From Tectiglobus sp965223355 (GTDB lineage: Bacteria; Pseudomonadota; Alphaproteobacteria; Rhizobiales; Hyphomicrobiaceae): a stretch of DNA of 64,000 nucleotides. Under the pieces are notes generated by a model. It worked only from the letters and a program-made list of their open reading frames with translations, did no database searches and was not told the origin of the DNA. Position numbers and translations under genes: made by a program. The stretch lies in assembly GCA_965223355.1 (NCBI GenBank), contig CBDCWE010000003.1:4464001-4528000 (forward strand). Reading direction: 5' to 3'. This document shows positions 33,052 through 42,834 of this stretch, piece by piece; position 1 is the first letter of the stretch; each line of letters starts with the position of its first letter.

Positions 33052-34455
33052 TCACATCCTAATGCCGGACAGCGCTTCAATAATGCGCACCCAGGAACGA
33101 GCGCCGTGCCTGAAGCTCGTCAGGTTGTATTTCTCATTCGGTGAATGAATGCGGTCATCATCGAGCCCGAAACCAACCAGCAGCGAGTCCAGTCCGAGGA
33201 CGTCCTTGAACGAAGTGACAATCGGGATCGAGCCGCCACAGCCCATCAGGGCTGCCGGCGTGCCCCACTCCGTCGCCAGTGCTGCGGCCGCCGCGGATAT
33301 GTGCGGTGCGTCCGTGTCGAAGCCGATCGCACTGCCGGTAAGGCGCCCGGCAAACGTGACCTTGGCATCCGGCGGCAGTTGGCCGCGGACATGGGCTTCG
33401 ATCGCATCGAGCACGGCGTTCGGGTCTTGCGCCGGCACCAGGCGACAGGTGATCTTGACCGACGCCCGGGCCGGGATGATGGTTTTGGTGCCGACGCCCT
33501 GATAGCCGCCGGTGATGCCGTTGAATTCGAGGGTCGGACGGGCCCAAATCTGCTCGAGCGCAGACCGCCCGGTTTCACCGGCCGGGTGCTTGAGGCCGAC
33601 AGCGCCCAGGAACGCATCGGCGTTGAATGCAAGAGCCTGCCATTGCGCGCGCTGCGTCTCTGAGGGCTCCTCCACACCATCATAGAAACCCGGCACCGTG
33701 ACGCGGCCCTGATCGTCATGCAAACCGGCGATGACGTTGGCGAGCGCGCGGATCGGATTCAACGCCGGCCCGCCATACATGCCGGAGTGCAGATCGCAGC
33801 CCGGGCCGTCGAGCGTGAGTTCGATCGCCGCCAGGCCGCGCAGCATCGTGGTGATGGCCGGTGTTGCCTTGTCCCACTGACCGGTATCGCAAACCAGCGC
33901 AATGTCGCTTGCGAGCTGATCTTGCTCGGCGGCAAGGAATGCCGGCAGGCTCGGGCTACCGCTTTCTTCCTCACCTTCGAGCAGCACGGAGACGGCGACC
34001 GGGGTGTCACCCGTGGTCTCGCGCCAGGCGCGCAAGGCCTCGAACAGGGTCATCAGCTGCCCCTTGTTGTCCTGCGCCCCACGGGCGACGATCACCTTGC
34101 CATTGCCGGGCTCATCAACGAGCTGTGGCTCAAACGGATCAGACCGCCACAGCTCCAATGGATCGGGCGGTTGCACATCGTAATGACCGTAAACCAAAAC
34201 ATGCAGCATGCCCGCCGGCACGCGGTCGCGATCATGCGCCACAACCAACGGATGGCCGGGGGTGTCGTAGAGCCGCGCTTGTAGACCAATTTCGTTGAGC
34301 TGGTCGACGCACCAGTTGGCGGCTGCCCGGCATTCGGTCGCGAACGCGGGATCGGTTGAAATGCTCTTGATCCGCAGCAACTCAAACAGGCGTGCCAGCG
34401 CCGCCTCGTGATTGCGATCAACAGCGTCGAGGACGGCGTCAAGGTCAGCTTTCAT
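33052..34455 (-). CDS. M20-family dipeptidase/peptidase
   Basis: 467 residues from the ATG at 34455. Metal-site motifs are VYGHYDVQPPDP (His and Asp ligands), RGAQDNKGQ (bridging Asp), LEGEEESGSP (catalytic Glu pair) and VCDTGQWD. A dimerisation (lid) domain lies at about 210-320. It is related to CNDP-type dipeptidases and probably cleaves di- or short peptides in the cytoplasm. It is divergent from ppdK. Confidence 0.92.
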   Translation of the reverse strand: MKADLDAVLDAVDRNHEAALARLFELLRIKSISTDPAFATECRAAANWCVDQLNEIGLQARLYDTPGHPLVVAHDRDRVPAGMLHVLVYGHYDVQPPDPLELWRSDPFEPQLVDEPGNGKVIVARGAQDNKGQLMTLFEALRAWRETTGDTPVAVSVLLEGEEESGSPSLPAFLAAEQDQLASDIALVCDTGQWDKATPAITTMLRGLAAIELTLDGPGCDLHSGMYGGPALNPIRALANVIAGLHDDQGRVTVPGFYDGVEEPSETQRAQWQALAFNADAFLGAVGLKHPAGETGRSALEQIWARPTLEFNGITGGYQGVGTKTIIPARASVKITCRLVPAQDPNAVLDAIEAHVRGQLPPDAKVTFAGRLTGSAIGFDTDAPHISAAAAALATEWGTPAALMGCGGSIPIVTSFKDVLGLDSLLVGFGLDDDRIHSPNEKYNLTSFRHGARSWVRIIEALSGIRM

Positions 34456-34634
34456 TCGATTATCCGTCAATTGTGACCGAACCATTTTGCATATTGGTCG
34501 GATCTGCTGGGCATGTCTTGGCCCGATATCGCGTCCAATGGCGCAGAGACGCCACCACGGTTGCCATGTTACGTGCACATGATTCTGCCACTGCGGTGGT
34601 TGTCCAGCAAGATCCACGATGGGGAGCGAAGAAA

Positions 34635-37343
34635 ATGACCGATCAGGCGGCTCATTCGGCGGCAAAGCTGGTCTATTTCTTTGGCAATGGCAGTGCCGAT
34701 GGCGACGCCGGCATGCGTAATCTGCTGGGCGGCAAGGGCGCCAACCTGGCCGAGATGGCCAGCATTGGTCTGCCGGTTCCCCCCGGCTTTACGATTACGA
34801 CGCAGGTCTGCACGGCCTACTACGCGAACAACCGGACCTACCCGGCCGGTCTCGAAGCCAGCGTTGCCGAGGCCGTGGACCGCGTCGGCGAGATCGTCGG
34901 TGCGCGCTTTGGTGATGCGGACAACCCGCTGCTGGTATCGGTCCGGTCCGGGGCCCGGGCTTCGATGCCCGGGATGATGGATACGATCCTCAATCTCGGC
35001 CTCAATGATGAAACAGTGGCCGGGCTTGCCAAGCGCTCAGACAACGAGCGGTTCGCCTACGACAGCTATCGCCGCTTCATTCAGATGTATTCCGATGTTG
35101 TGCTCGAAATCGATCATGGCGTGTTCGAAGATATTCTCGATAACCGCAAGAACGAAATCGGCGCGTTCTCCGATACCGATCTTTCAACCGACGATCTCAA
35201 GGCCATTGTTCAGCTCTATAAGCAAGCGGTCACGGACGAATACGGCGATGCCTTTCCCCAAGATACCAACGCGCAGCTGTGGGGGGCGATTTCGGCGGTG
35301 TTCGGCTCATGGCACAACGCCCGCGCCAACACCTACCGGCGCCTGCACGCCATTCCGGACAACTGGGGCACCGCCGTCACTGTGCAGGCCATGGTGTTCG
35401 GCAATATGGGCGACACCAGCGCGACCGGCGTGGCGTTCACGCGCGATCCGTCAACGGGGGCCAACGAAATCTACGGCGAGTTCCTGGTCAATGCGCAAGG
35501 CGAGGACGTCGTCGCCGGTATCCGCACGCCACAGCCTTTGACCGAAGCTGCACGCATGACCGCCGGCGAGATCGCAGCGTCCCTTGAAGCGCTGCTGCCC
35601 GAAACCTACCAGCAGCTTGCCGGCGTCTTCGAAACGCTTGAGACGCACTATCGCGATATGCAGGACATCGAGTTTACGATTCAGCATGGCCGCCTGTGGA
35701 TATTGCAAACGCGGGCCGGAAAGCGAACCGCTGCCTCGGCGCTCAAAATTGCCGTCGATCTCGCCCGCGAGGGGCTGATTACGCCAGATGAAGCCGTGAT
35801 GCGGATTGATCCGGCAGCCCTCGATCAGCTATTGCACCCAACCATCGATCCTGATGCCGACAAGGTGCTCGTTGCCGCCGGCCTGCCGGCCTCGCCCGGC
35901 GCTGCATCCGGAGAGATCGTCTTTAGTTCCGATGAGGCTGAAGCGCTCAAAGCCCAGGGCCGCGAGGTCATTCTCGTGCGCATCGAAACCAGTCCGGAAG
36001 ACATTCACGGCATGCATGCCGCAGCCGGCATTCTGACGACCCGCGGCGGTATGACGAGCCACGCAGCCGTTGTCGCACGCGGCATGGGCCGGCCGTGCGT
36101 GTCGGGCGCCGGCGCGCTCAGGATCGACTACGTCGCGCAAACGATGTCGATCAAAGGCGACATCTACAAAAAAGGCGACGTCATCACCATCGACGGGTCA
36201 TCGGGCGCGGTTCTCAAGGGTGCCGTCCGGATGCGCCAGCCGGAACTGTCCGGGGACTTCGGCGTGATTATGGAATGGGCCGACGCGGCCCGCCAAATTG
36301 GTGTGCGCACCAATGCCGACACGCCGCGCGATGCCAAACAAGCCCGCGAATTCGGGGCCGAAGGGATCGGCCTGTGTCGGACCGAGCACATGTTCTTCGA
36401 TGAGGATCGCATTCTCGCGATGCGTGAGATGATCTGCGCCGCGGATGAGCCCGGCCGCCGGGCGGCACTTGCCAAGATCCTGCCAATGCAACGCCAGGAC
36501 TTCATCGAGCTGTTCAAGATCATGGCCGGGCAGCCGGTCACCATCCGGTTGCTAGACCCGCCGTTGCACGAGTTTTTGCCGCACGGCGAACAGGAGCGCG
36601 AAGCGGTTGCCAAGGCGCTCGGTGTCACACCGCAGCGTCTGCACGAGCGGGTCACCGAACTGCACGAGTTCAACCCGATGCTGGGCTTCCGCGGCTGCCG
36701 GTTGGCATTGCGCTATCCGGAGATCACCGAAATGCAGGCGAGGGCGATTTTCGAAGCCTCGATCGCGGCGGCCAAGGCCACCGGTTCGCCGGCGATTGCC
36801 GAGGTGATGATCCCGCTCATCGCCTACCGAAAGGAATTCGACCTGCTCGCCGATGTGATCCGGCGCACCGCCAACGCCGTCGAAGCGGAAACCGGGGCGA
36901 CGTTGACCTATCAGATCGGGACCATGGTCGAGTTGCCGCGCACCTGTCTCAAGGGTGATGAGATCGCAGCCGGCGACGACGGTGCCCAGTTCTTCTCGTT
37001 CGGGACCAACGACCTGACCCAGACCTGCCTCGGTCTGTCGCGGGATGACGCGGCACCCATTCTGTCCGACTACGAAGCCAAAGGCATATTTGATATCGAC
37101 CCCTTTATCTCGATCGACCAGGATGGGGTCGGCGAGCTGGTCCGCATCGGTCTTGAGCGCGGGCGCCAGGCCAAAGCCGAACTCAAGATCGGCATTTGCG
37201 GCGAGCACGGCGGCGATCCGGCATCCGTCACGTTCTGCCACGAGATCGGCCTCGACTATGTCTCGTGCTCGCCCTATCGCGTGCCGGTTGCGCGCCTGGC
37301 CGCGGCACAGGCAGCGATTGCCGGCAGGTCCGGATCGCGCTAG
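34635..37343 (+). CDS. ppdK: Pyruvate, phosphate dikinase
   Basis: 902 residues from an ATG with GGGGAG upstream. N-terminal ATP-grasp domain (LLGGKGANLAEMASIGLPVP), the phosphohistidine domain with TRGGMTSHAAVVARGMG, and a C-terminal PEP/pyruvate barrel ending GICGEHGGDP and SCSPYRVPVARLAAAQ. It interconverts pyruvate, ATP and Pi with PEP, AMP and PPi, working in gluconeogenesis or as a reversible pyruvate kinase. The TAG stop is the first three bases of a 277-bp-family end at 37341. Confidence 0.96.
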   Translation: MTDQAAHSAAKLVYFFGNGSADGDAGMRNLLGGKGANLAEMASIGLPVPPGFTITTQVCTAYYANNRTYPAGLEASVAEAVDRVGEIVGARFGDADNPLLVSVRSGARASMPGMMDTILNLGLNDETVAGLAKRSDNERFAYDSYRRFIQMYSDVVLEIDHGVFEDILDNRKNEIGAFSDTDLSTDDLKAIVQLYKQAVTDEYGDAFPQDTNAQLWGAISAVFGSWHNARANTYRRLHAIPDNWGTAVTVQAMVFGNMGDTSATGVAFTRDPSTGANEIYGEFLVNAQGEDVVAGIRTPQPLTEAARMTAGEIAASLEALLPETYQQLAGVFETLETHYRDMQDIEFTIQHGRLWILQTRAGKRTAASALKIAVDLAREGLITPDEAVMRIDPAALDQLLHPTIDPDADKVLVAAGLPASPGAASGEIVFSSDEAEALKAQGREVILVRIETSPEDIHGMHAAAGILTTRGGMTSHAAVVARGMGRPCVSGAGALRIDYVAQTMSIKGDIYKKGDVITIDGSSGAVLKGAVRMRQPELSGDFGVIMEWADAARQIGVRTNADTPRDAKQAREFGAEGIGLCRTEHMFFDEDRILAMREMICAADEPGRRAALAKILPMQRQDFIELFKIMAGQPVTIRLLDPPLHEFLPHGEQEREAVAKALGVTPQRLHERVTELHEFNPMLGFRGCRLALRYPEITEMQARAIFEASIAAAKATGSPAIAEVMIPLIAYRKEFDLLADVIRRTANAVEAETGATLTYQIGTMVELPRTCLKGDEIAAGDDGAQFFSFGTNDLTQTCLGLSRDDAAPILSDYEAKGIFDIDPFISIDQDGVGELVRIGLERGRQAKAELKIGICGEHGGDPASVTFCHEIGLDYVSCSPYRVPVARLAAAQAAIAGRSGSR

Positions 37344-37365
37344 TGGTCTCAATCACCTAAAGTGG
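37341..37365 (+). repeat. Fragment of the 277-bp element end after ppdK
   Basis: TAGTGGTCTCAATCACCTAA, followed by AGTGGCGATC, a MITE-1 linker-like string. It supplies the ppdK stop codon and is followed directly by a 5HP element. Confidence 0.7.
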
Positions 37366-37370
37366 CGATC

Positions 37371-37520
37371 CTTTGATCAAGTCACGGGTTTCCAAAGGGC
37401 TTGGCCCTTTGGCGGGATCGTTAAGGGCCGCGCCCTTAACTTATCGCCGCCAAGCGGCGATCCTTGAGGGGCTTTCAGCCCCTCAAACACCCCGACCAGG
37501 GGATCATCCCTTGGACCCGA
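37371..37520 (-). repeat. 5HP element copy C (inverted, all five hairpins)
   Basis: Stems in order: CCAAAGGGCTTGGCCCTTTGG (written from 5': CCAAAGGG...CCCTTTGG), GTTAAGGG...CCCTTAAC, ATCGCCGC...GCGGCGAT, TTGAGGGG...CCCCTCAA and CCAGGGGA...TCCCTTGG. It lies between the convergent ppdK and LprI-like genes. Confidence 0.92.
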
Positions 37521-37538
37521 AACTTATTCAAAGGTCTC

Positions 37539-37949
37539 CTAACGCAGGCTGATCGCGTGACGGCGCATGAGGCGCGGAATGCAGCGCGGGTGGGCCGTGT
37601 GGTCGAAGCAGTTTTCGAATTGGCGAAGCTGGCGGATGCGTCGACCGTAGGCGCTGGCAATGCAGCGCCGCCACATCCCGCATGCGTTGCGCTCGGCGAG
37701 CCAATACCGCTGGATGCGGCGCAAACGCCAACCGGCGCGCGGTGAGAGCATGGCGCGAACCTCATAGTACTTGGCCGACATCCGTCGATCGAGCATCGAC
37801 AAATACCGCGACCGACAAATCGTGCGCTCGGCCGCGTTGTGGCCGCTCGTACGGCATTCGAAACTGGGCGAGCCGGCTGCAGCCGGCATTGCCAGAATAA
37901 CCAGCGAAGCGATGGCGGCACCAGCTACGGGCAATGACTTCAAAGGCAT
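37539..37949 (-). CDS. LprI-like (DUF1311) secreted protein
   Basis: 136 residues: signal peptide (VAGAAIASLVILAMPAAAG), then the family pattern SFECRTSGHNAAERTICRS, LSMLDRRMSAKYYEV, QRYWLAERNACG and CIASAYGRRIRQL with paired Cys. LprI of mycobacteria inhibits lysozyme, but most relatives are uncharacterised, so only an envelope location is safe to infer. It is single-gene and convergent with ppdK. Confidence 0.75.
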   Translation of the reverse strand: MPLKSLPVAGAAIASLVILAMPAAAGSPSFECRTSGHNAAERTICRSRYLSMLDRRMSAKYYEVRAMLSPRAGWRLRRIQRYWLAERNACGMWRRCIASAYGRRIRQLRQFENCFDHTAHPRCIPRLMRRHAISLR

Positions 37950-38691
37950 GATGTTATCTCCCTGACTTCGGCTCTGCTCATGAAACAGCTCTATCAGGGC
38001 GGCGTTGAACGAACTGTGAGCCGGCCGTTCATGTCGTAGTCAGGTTGTACAGGCCGGGCGGGCAGACCGACGACGCAATCCGTTTGCCGCCGGCCTGCCT
38101 CGCGCCCCCGCCGCCGGCAACACCGGCCGGACGATTTTTGAGACGATTTTTGAGATGCAGTGTGCTGTTTCCTGCGGAACCGATCGTCGTATTGGCCGCG
38201 TCGGAGGCCGCGTCTGTCGTATAATTCCGCCCCGGCCGTGGGTGTTCTCCGCCACCCCCTTGCGGGTCGTTGTTCGCAGCGACCAACTTGTTGCCGGCGT
38301 GCGCTCAGCCGACGGTTGCCAACTGTCACGAGCCGCTCGTTTGAAGACAACGATCGGACCTGCTGCGCCGAGGGGCCGGCGCTGGCAGAGTGTTGAGGGG
38401 CGATCAAAAGCCAACGCCGGCGTGCCGGCGATTGCGAGGGCGCATTCGCCGGCACACCCCAGTTTGCACCAGGCATTTCTCAGACCACAAACAATCTTGA
38501 TCGATATGGTTGATACATCGACAAGCGAGGCCGGCGATCATCGTGGCCGGGCGCCGCCTGATCAGGTGCCGGGTTTCAGGTGTTGGGTCTCAGGTGTTGG
38601 ATCTCAGACGCTGGGTCTGTGTCCGGATCGCAACCGAGGCGCTGACTGATCCACCGGCTATCGACGATCGTGCGCAAACGTCGCGCTCGCC
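37950..38691 (+). other. 742-bp GC-rich gap without a supported gene
   Basis: Overlapping frames on both strands (38029-38286 and 38040-38414 on minus, 38155-38649 on plus) lack recognisable motifs, signal peptides and good ribosome-binding sites. Three imperfect 14-bp units beginning GGGTTTCAGGTGTT lie at 38571-38612. No terminator with a T-run was seen. Confidence 0.45.
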
Positions 38692-40968
38692 TCAACGCTC
38701 GTGAAAAAAATCATAGATCTTCTGCGCCATCTCGGCAGAGATGCCGGCGACGTCCTTGAGGTCGCCGACGGCGGCGCGGGAGACCGCCTTGGCGGAGCCG
38801 AAGTGCTTCAAGAGCGCGCGTTTGCGGGTTGGCCCGATACCGGCAATCTCGTCGAGCGGATTGGCCGAGATCTTCTTGGTGCGCTTGGCGCGGTGGGCGC
38901 CGATGGCGAAGCGATGGGCTTCGTCCCTGAGGCGTTGTATGAAATAGAGCACCGGATCGCGCGGCTCCAACATCAAGGGTCGGGTGCGGCCGGGAATGTG
39001 AAAGTGTTCGCGCCCGGCATCGCGGTCCGGCCCCTTGGCAACGCCGATAATGGCAACGTCGTCGATGCCGAGTTCGGCGGCGACCTCGCGGGCGACGCTG
39101 AGCTGGCCGGCGCCGCCGTCGACCAGGATGAGGTCGGGGCGATCCGGAAACACATCACGATCATCGTCCTCGGCCGCATCGGCTTCGGCGTCATCGGTGA
39201 TTGGCGGATCGGGCGGCGCCGCTGCCGTGGCATCGGCCGGCAGCACACCGAAGGCAATGGCATCGGCGCCGCGCTCGGTAATCGACGGTGGCGCCGGCGC
39301 GGTGATGCGCGAGACATCGATGGCCAGCGTGTCCGATGACGGCATCTCCGAAGATGGCATCTCGGTTGAGGCAACCGACGCGCGATCCGCAGCCGCCGTG
39401 ATGGCGGTTTCGCCAGGCTGATCATCGCTGCGCAGCGTGGCGTCGTTTGCGATCTCGTCGTCGTCGAGGGCCAGCCGTTTGAGACGGCGGGTCAGGACCT
39501 CGCGCATCATGGCGTAGTCGTCACCGGCGGTGATGTCGGCGGACTTGATGTTGAACTTGCGATAGGCGTGCTTGACCAGGCCCTCGGGCCCGGCGACGAT
39601 CATCGCGCCAACCGCGTTCTCGCCCTGGATGTGCGAATTGTCATAGACCTCGATACGGCGCGGTGTGCGGGCGAGACCAAGGCGTTCGGCGGTGCCCTTC
39701 AGCAACGCGCGCTGCGAGGACGTCTCGGCCATCTTGCGGCCCAGTGCCTCCCGGGCGTTCTGGACGGCATGGGCCATCAAATCGGTCTTAGCGCCGCGTC
39801 GAGGAACGTTGACCGCGACCTTGCGGTCGGCCTTGGTCGAGAGCGCTTCGCCCAGCAGTGCACGGCTTGGGACATCGTGCGAGAGCAGGATCTCGCGCGG
39901 CACCGGCTTGTCGTCGTAGAACTGGGCGATGAAGCTTTCCAGAATGTCGGCGATCTCGAAACTCCTGTCCGCCTTCGGATAATAGGCGCGGTTGCCCCAG
40001 TTCTGACCGGAGCGGAAGAAGAACACCTGGATGCAGGTCTGGCCGCCATCCTGAAATGCCGCAAACACGTCCGCCTCCTCAACGGTGTCGGCATTGATCG
40101 ACTGGTCGGAGGTGACATGCGCCAGCGCCCAGAGGCGATTGCGGTAGCTGGCGGCGCGCTCATATTCGAGCTGGGCGGCGGCGGCCTCCATCAAACGTTG
40201 GTACATCTCGCGCACGCTCTGACTTTCGCCCCTGAGGAACCGCACGGCCTCGTCGACCTGGGCGCCATACTCGGCCGCGGCGATCTCACCGGTGCAGGGC
40301 CCGGCGCAGCGTTTGATCTGGTACAGCAGGCAGGGCCGGGTGCGGCTGTCATAGACGCTGTCGGAACAGGTGCGCAGCAGGAACGCGCGTTGGAGCATGT
40401 TGATGGTGCGGTCGACGGCGCCGGCGGAGGCGAACGGGCCGAAAAAGTCGTCCCTGCCGGTGCGTGCGCCGCGATGCTTGAGGATGCGGGGCGCGGTGTG
40501 GTCGCGGGTGATGCGGATATAGGGAAACGACTTATCATCGCGCATCAAGACGTTGAAGCGCGGGCGGAAACGCTTGATCAGGTTTGCTTCCAGCAGCAGC
40601 GCCTCGGCTTCGGTGCGGACGGTGACGAACTCCATTGACGCGGTTGCCGAAATCATGCGCGCAATGCGATTGGTATGGCCGCCGAGACGGGCGTAGTTCG
40701 AGACCCGCGCCTTCAATGAGCGCGCCTTGCCGACATAGATGACATCGCCGTCGCCATTGATCATACGATAGACCCCCGGGGCGGCTGGCAGGGTCTTGAG
40801 ATAACCGGCGACGACCTGCGGGCCGGTTGCCGGGGCGCCGGCTGCAGCGGTCTCGGCAGCGGTCTCGGCAGCGGTCTTGGCGCCCGCCCGTTGAGCCGGC
40901 ACATCGCCTGCCGCCAGGCCGCCTTGGCCCGGCTCCTCGCCGCTCGGTCGTGGTTCATCGTTGGCCAT
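38692..40968 (-). CDS. uvrC: Excinuclease ABC subunit C, with a large acidic insertion
   Basis: 758 residues from the ATG at 40968, against about 600-650 for the family. GIY-YIG domain (APGVYRMINGDGDVIYVGKARSLKARV), Cys-rich TRPCLLYQIKRCAGPC, UvrB-binding UVR motif, RNase H-like endonuclease (IEVYDNSHIQGENAVGAMIV, LILVDGGAGQL) and C-terminal HhH pair. About 100 Ala/Pro/Asp-rich residues (roughly 505-605) split the RNase H domain between RRLKRLALDDDE and RPDLILVDGG. The N-terminus is also extended with an AET(A) repeat. It makes both incisions in nucleotide excision repair. Confidence 0.94.
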   Translation of the reverse strand: MANDEPRPSGEEPGQGGLAAGDVPAQRAGAKTAAETAAETAAAGAPATGPQVVAGYLKTLPAAPGVYRMINGDGDVIYVGKARSLKARVSNYARLGGHTNRIARMISATASMEFVTVRTEAEALLLEANLIKRFRPRFNVLMRDDKSFPYIRITRDHTAPRILKHRGARTGRDDFFGPFASAGAVDRTINMLQRAFLLRTCSDSVYDSRTRPCLLYQIKRCAGPCTGEIAAAEYGAQVDEAVRFLRGESQSVREMYQRLMEAAAAQLEYERAASYRNRLWALAHVTSDQSINADTVEEADVFAAFQDGGQTCIQVFFFRSGQNWGNRAYYPKADRSFEIADILESFIAQFYDDKPVPREILLSHDVPSRALLGEALSTKADRKVAVNVPRRGAKTDLMAHAVQNAREALGRKMAETSSQRALLKGTAERLGLARTPRRIEVYDNSHIQGENAVGAMIVAGPEGLVKHAYRKFNIKSADITAGDDYAMMREVLTRRLKRLALDDDEIANDATLRSDDQPGETAITAAADRASVASTEMPSSEMPSSDTLAIDVSRITAPAPPSITERGADAIAFGVLPADATAAAPPDPPITDDAEADAAEDDDRDVFPDRPDLILVDGGAGQLSVAREVAAELGIDDVAIIGVAKGPDRDAGREHFHIPGRTRPLMLEPRDPVLYFIQRLRDEAHRFAIGAHRAKRTKKISANPLDEIAGIGPTRKRALLKHFGSAKAVSRAAVGDLKDVAGISAEMAQKIYDFFHER

Positions 40969-41098
40969 GCGCCGAACATTGGCGCAACCGGTTGCGCCGT
41001 CAACCCGGACAACCGCCGGGCAAGGAAACCTCAAGTATAATCGTGCCGCTTTGTTGTGGATTGGCGCGGCTTTGGGTGGCCGGCTGAAGGCGCGCGAT

Positions 41099-41223
41099 GG
41101 TGCCGGCGTTGCGGCGGCCTTATGATGCGCGGCATCACCCATCGCGCCTTGGGGCCAACCGCGCCTTGGCACAGACCAAATCTGAGCGTCTGACTACGCT
41201 ATTTTAGGTGATTGAGACCCCTA
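41099..41223 (-). repeat. Partial copy of the 277-bp element
   Basis: Shares about 117 bases with 45049-45165, including GTTGCGGCGGCCTTATGAT, CGCGCCTTGG twice, CTGAGCGTCTGA and the end GGTGATTGAGACC. The left end is missing. It runs directly into MITE-1 copy 10 upstream of uvrC. Confidence 0.85.
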
Positions 41224-41361
41224 GATCATCTTTGTGCTTTAAGTTGGAACCGCTATTGCGGTTCCAACTTAAAGCACAAAGATGATCGCCACTTTAGAGG
41301 CGAGCAACTTTCTGCCTTTATTCAGGATCGTTCCGATTCCGAATAAAGGCAGGTTGCTCTA
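41222..41361 (+). repeat. MITE-1 copy 10 (full length, 140 bp)
   Basis: Long form with CTTTGTGC and GCACAAAG arms. The final CTA (41359-41361) is the stop codon of the minus-strand SDR gene, and the left end abuts the partial 277-bp element. Confidence 0.95.
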
Positions 41362-42111
41362 GCCGCGCCCGACAAACGGCATTTTGGTGGCCATCACCGT
41401 CATGAAAAGAATGTTGGCATCCAATGGCAAGCTCGCCATGTGGACGACGGCGTCGGCAACGTGAGCAACGTCCATCACCGCTTCGGCCATGATCTCGCCG
41501 TGAGCCTGAGGCACGCCGTCCTTCATGCGCCCGCCCATTTCGGTATTGGCGTTGCCAATGTCGATTTGTCCGCAGGCGATGTCATACTTTCGACAGTCGA
41601 GCGAGATCGATTTGGTGAGCCCCGTGATCGCATGCTTGGTCGCGGTGTAGGCAACCGAATTGGGGCGCGGCGCGTAGGCCGAGATCGAGCCGTTGTTGAT
41701 AATGCGCCCGCCGATCGGGGTCTGCGCCTTCATGATCTTGATTGCTTCCTGCGCGCAGATAAACGAACCGGTCAGATTGACGTCGACAACCTGGCGCCAG
41801 GTTTGATAGGGCAGGTCTTCGAGCTCGACAGGCGGAGCGCCCATACCGGCGTTGTTAAAGAGCACATCGCAACGCCCGAACGCGTCCCTGGTTCTGGCGA
41901 AAAGAGCAACCACCGCGGCATGATCGCCAACATCGGTCGGCACCGCCAGCATCTGGCCGCCGCCGGCGACGGCCATCGCTGCGGTGCTTTCAAGCTCCGC
42001 GCCACGACGCCCGGCGAGCACCACGTTAAAGCCGGCGCTTTGTAACGCGACGGCCGAAGCCCGCCCGATGCCGCTGCCGGCACCCGTAACGACTGCCACC
42101 TTGTCTGCCAT
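41359..42111 (-). CDS. Short-chain dehydrogenase/reductase
   Basis: 250 residues from an ATG with GGGAGGA. Cofactor motif TGAGSGIG, NNAGMG, catalytic Ser in NNGSISAY and YTATK (YxxxK), a complete classical SDR. The Arg after TG (GRRGAELE) suggests NADP or NAD; the choice cannot be made by eye. The substrate is unknown. The stop is supplied by MITE-1 copy 10. Confidence 0.9.
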   Translation of the reverse strand: MADKVAVVTGAGSGIGRASAVALQSAGFNVVLAGRRGAELESTAAMAVAGGGQMLAVPTDVGDHAAVVALFARTRDAFGRCDVLFNNAGMGAPPVELEDLPYQTWRQVVDVNLTGSFICAQEAIKIMKAQTPIGGRIINNGSISAYAPRPNSVAYTATKHAITGLTKSISLDCRKYDIACGQIDIGNANTEMGGRMKDGVPQAHGEIMAEAVMDVAHVADAVVHMASLPLDANILFMTVMATKMPFVGRG

Positions 42112-42477
42112 ATTATCCTCCCGGCCGTGATATCTGGGTGTTGTCGCCAGCATCATACATGGTGGCAAGCCGGCGCGACCAGTCCTTATACCAGCCCGCA
42201 TAAATATTGATGCCGCCTCACCACCCTCGCGAAGATTTGCGCAAAGCGGCCGCAAGGCGACCGCATTCCTTAACGTTTTGTGTTATAGACCAACGCATTG
42301 CCCGGCGATTTCCGCGCTTCCAGCGGGCCCGTATCGCCGACCCTGAAGTGCCGGCCCAAAGCGTCGGCCCAAGAGCATCGGCCCAGGATCGCCGACCCGG
42401 AGCGCGGGATGGTTCGAGTTCAGTCTAAAAGGCGATGGGCCCGAGTGGGCCCTGCCGCAAACCACAGGACGATTGAG
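42112..42477 (+). other. 366-bp gap with short GATC-rich reiterations
   Basis: No gene is supported. Around 42330-42410 the motif TCGGCCCA or GCCGACCC recurs several times, interrupted by AAGAGCA and GGATC. This could be decayed tandem duplication; no clean period was found. Confidence 0.4.
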
Positions 42478-42834
42478 ATGATGATGCGCACGCTGACCGC
42501 CGGTATTCTTGCAAGCCTGATCACCGCCGTTGCCGTATTGCCGGCGCAAGCAGGCGGGCGCCAGTCGCTCGAAACGTATGACCGCGCCGGTTATGTCGTC
42601 GCCGAAAGCGAGTACGGCAACGGCATCGTTCGTGGCCCGGTGCGCCACACCCGTCTCGGTCGCCAAGTGCGGCTGCCGGGCGGCAGCTGGGTCCATTGCG
42701 GGCGCTCGTGCACGGAGACGTTGCGCGTCAAGACGGTCGACTTCTGGCACAGCGAAGAAGGTGCAGGCCCGCGCAATGCGACCACCCATGACGGCGGCAT
42801 TTTCGGCAAGCTGGGGATCCGCCGCAACTGGTAG
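42478..42834 (+). CDS. Small secreted protein, unknown family
   Basis: 118 residues from the first of three ATGs (MMM). Signal peptide (RTLTAGILASLITAVAVLPAQAGG), then a compact mature part ending in a conserved-looking LPGGSWVHCGRSCTETLRVKTVDFW with two Cys, probably a disulfide. Similar short exported proteins occur in Rhizobiales, with no known role. GATTGAG precedes the start as a weak ribosome site. Confidence 0.65.
   Translation: MMMRTLTAGILASLITAVAVLPAQAGGRQSLETYDRAGYVVAESEYGNGIVRGPVRHTRLGRQVRLPGGSWVHCGRSCTETLRVKTVDFWHSEEGAGPRNATTHDGGIFGKLGIRRNW

Noticed and set aside
38029..38649. Overlapping frames on both strands after the LprI-like gene
   Set aside because: No ribosome sites, no export signal, no motif; an upstream stop cuts the best-looking one at 38307.
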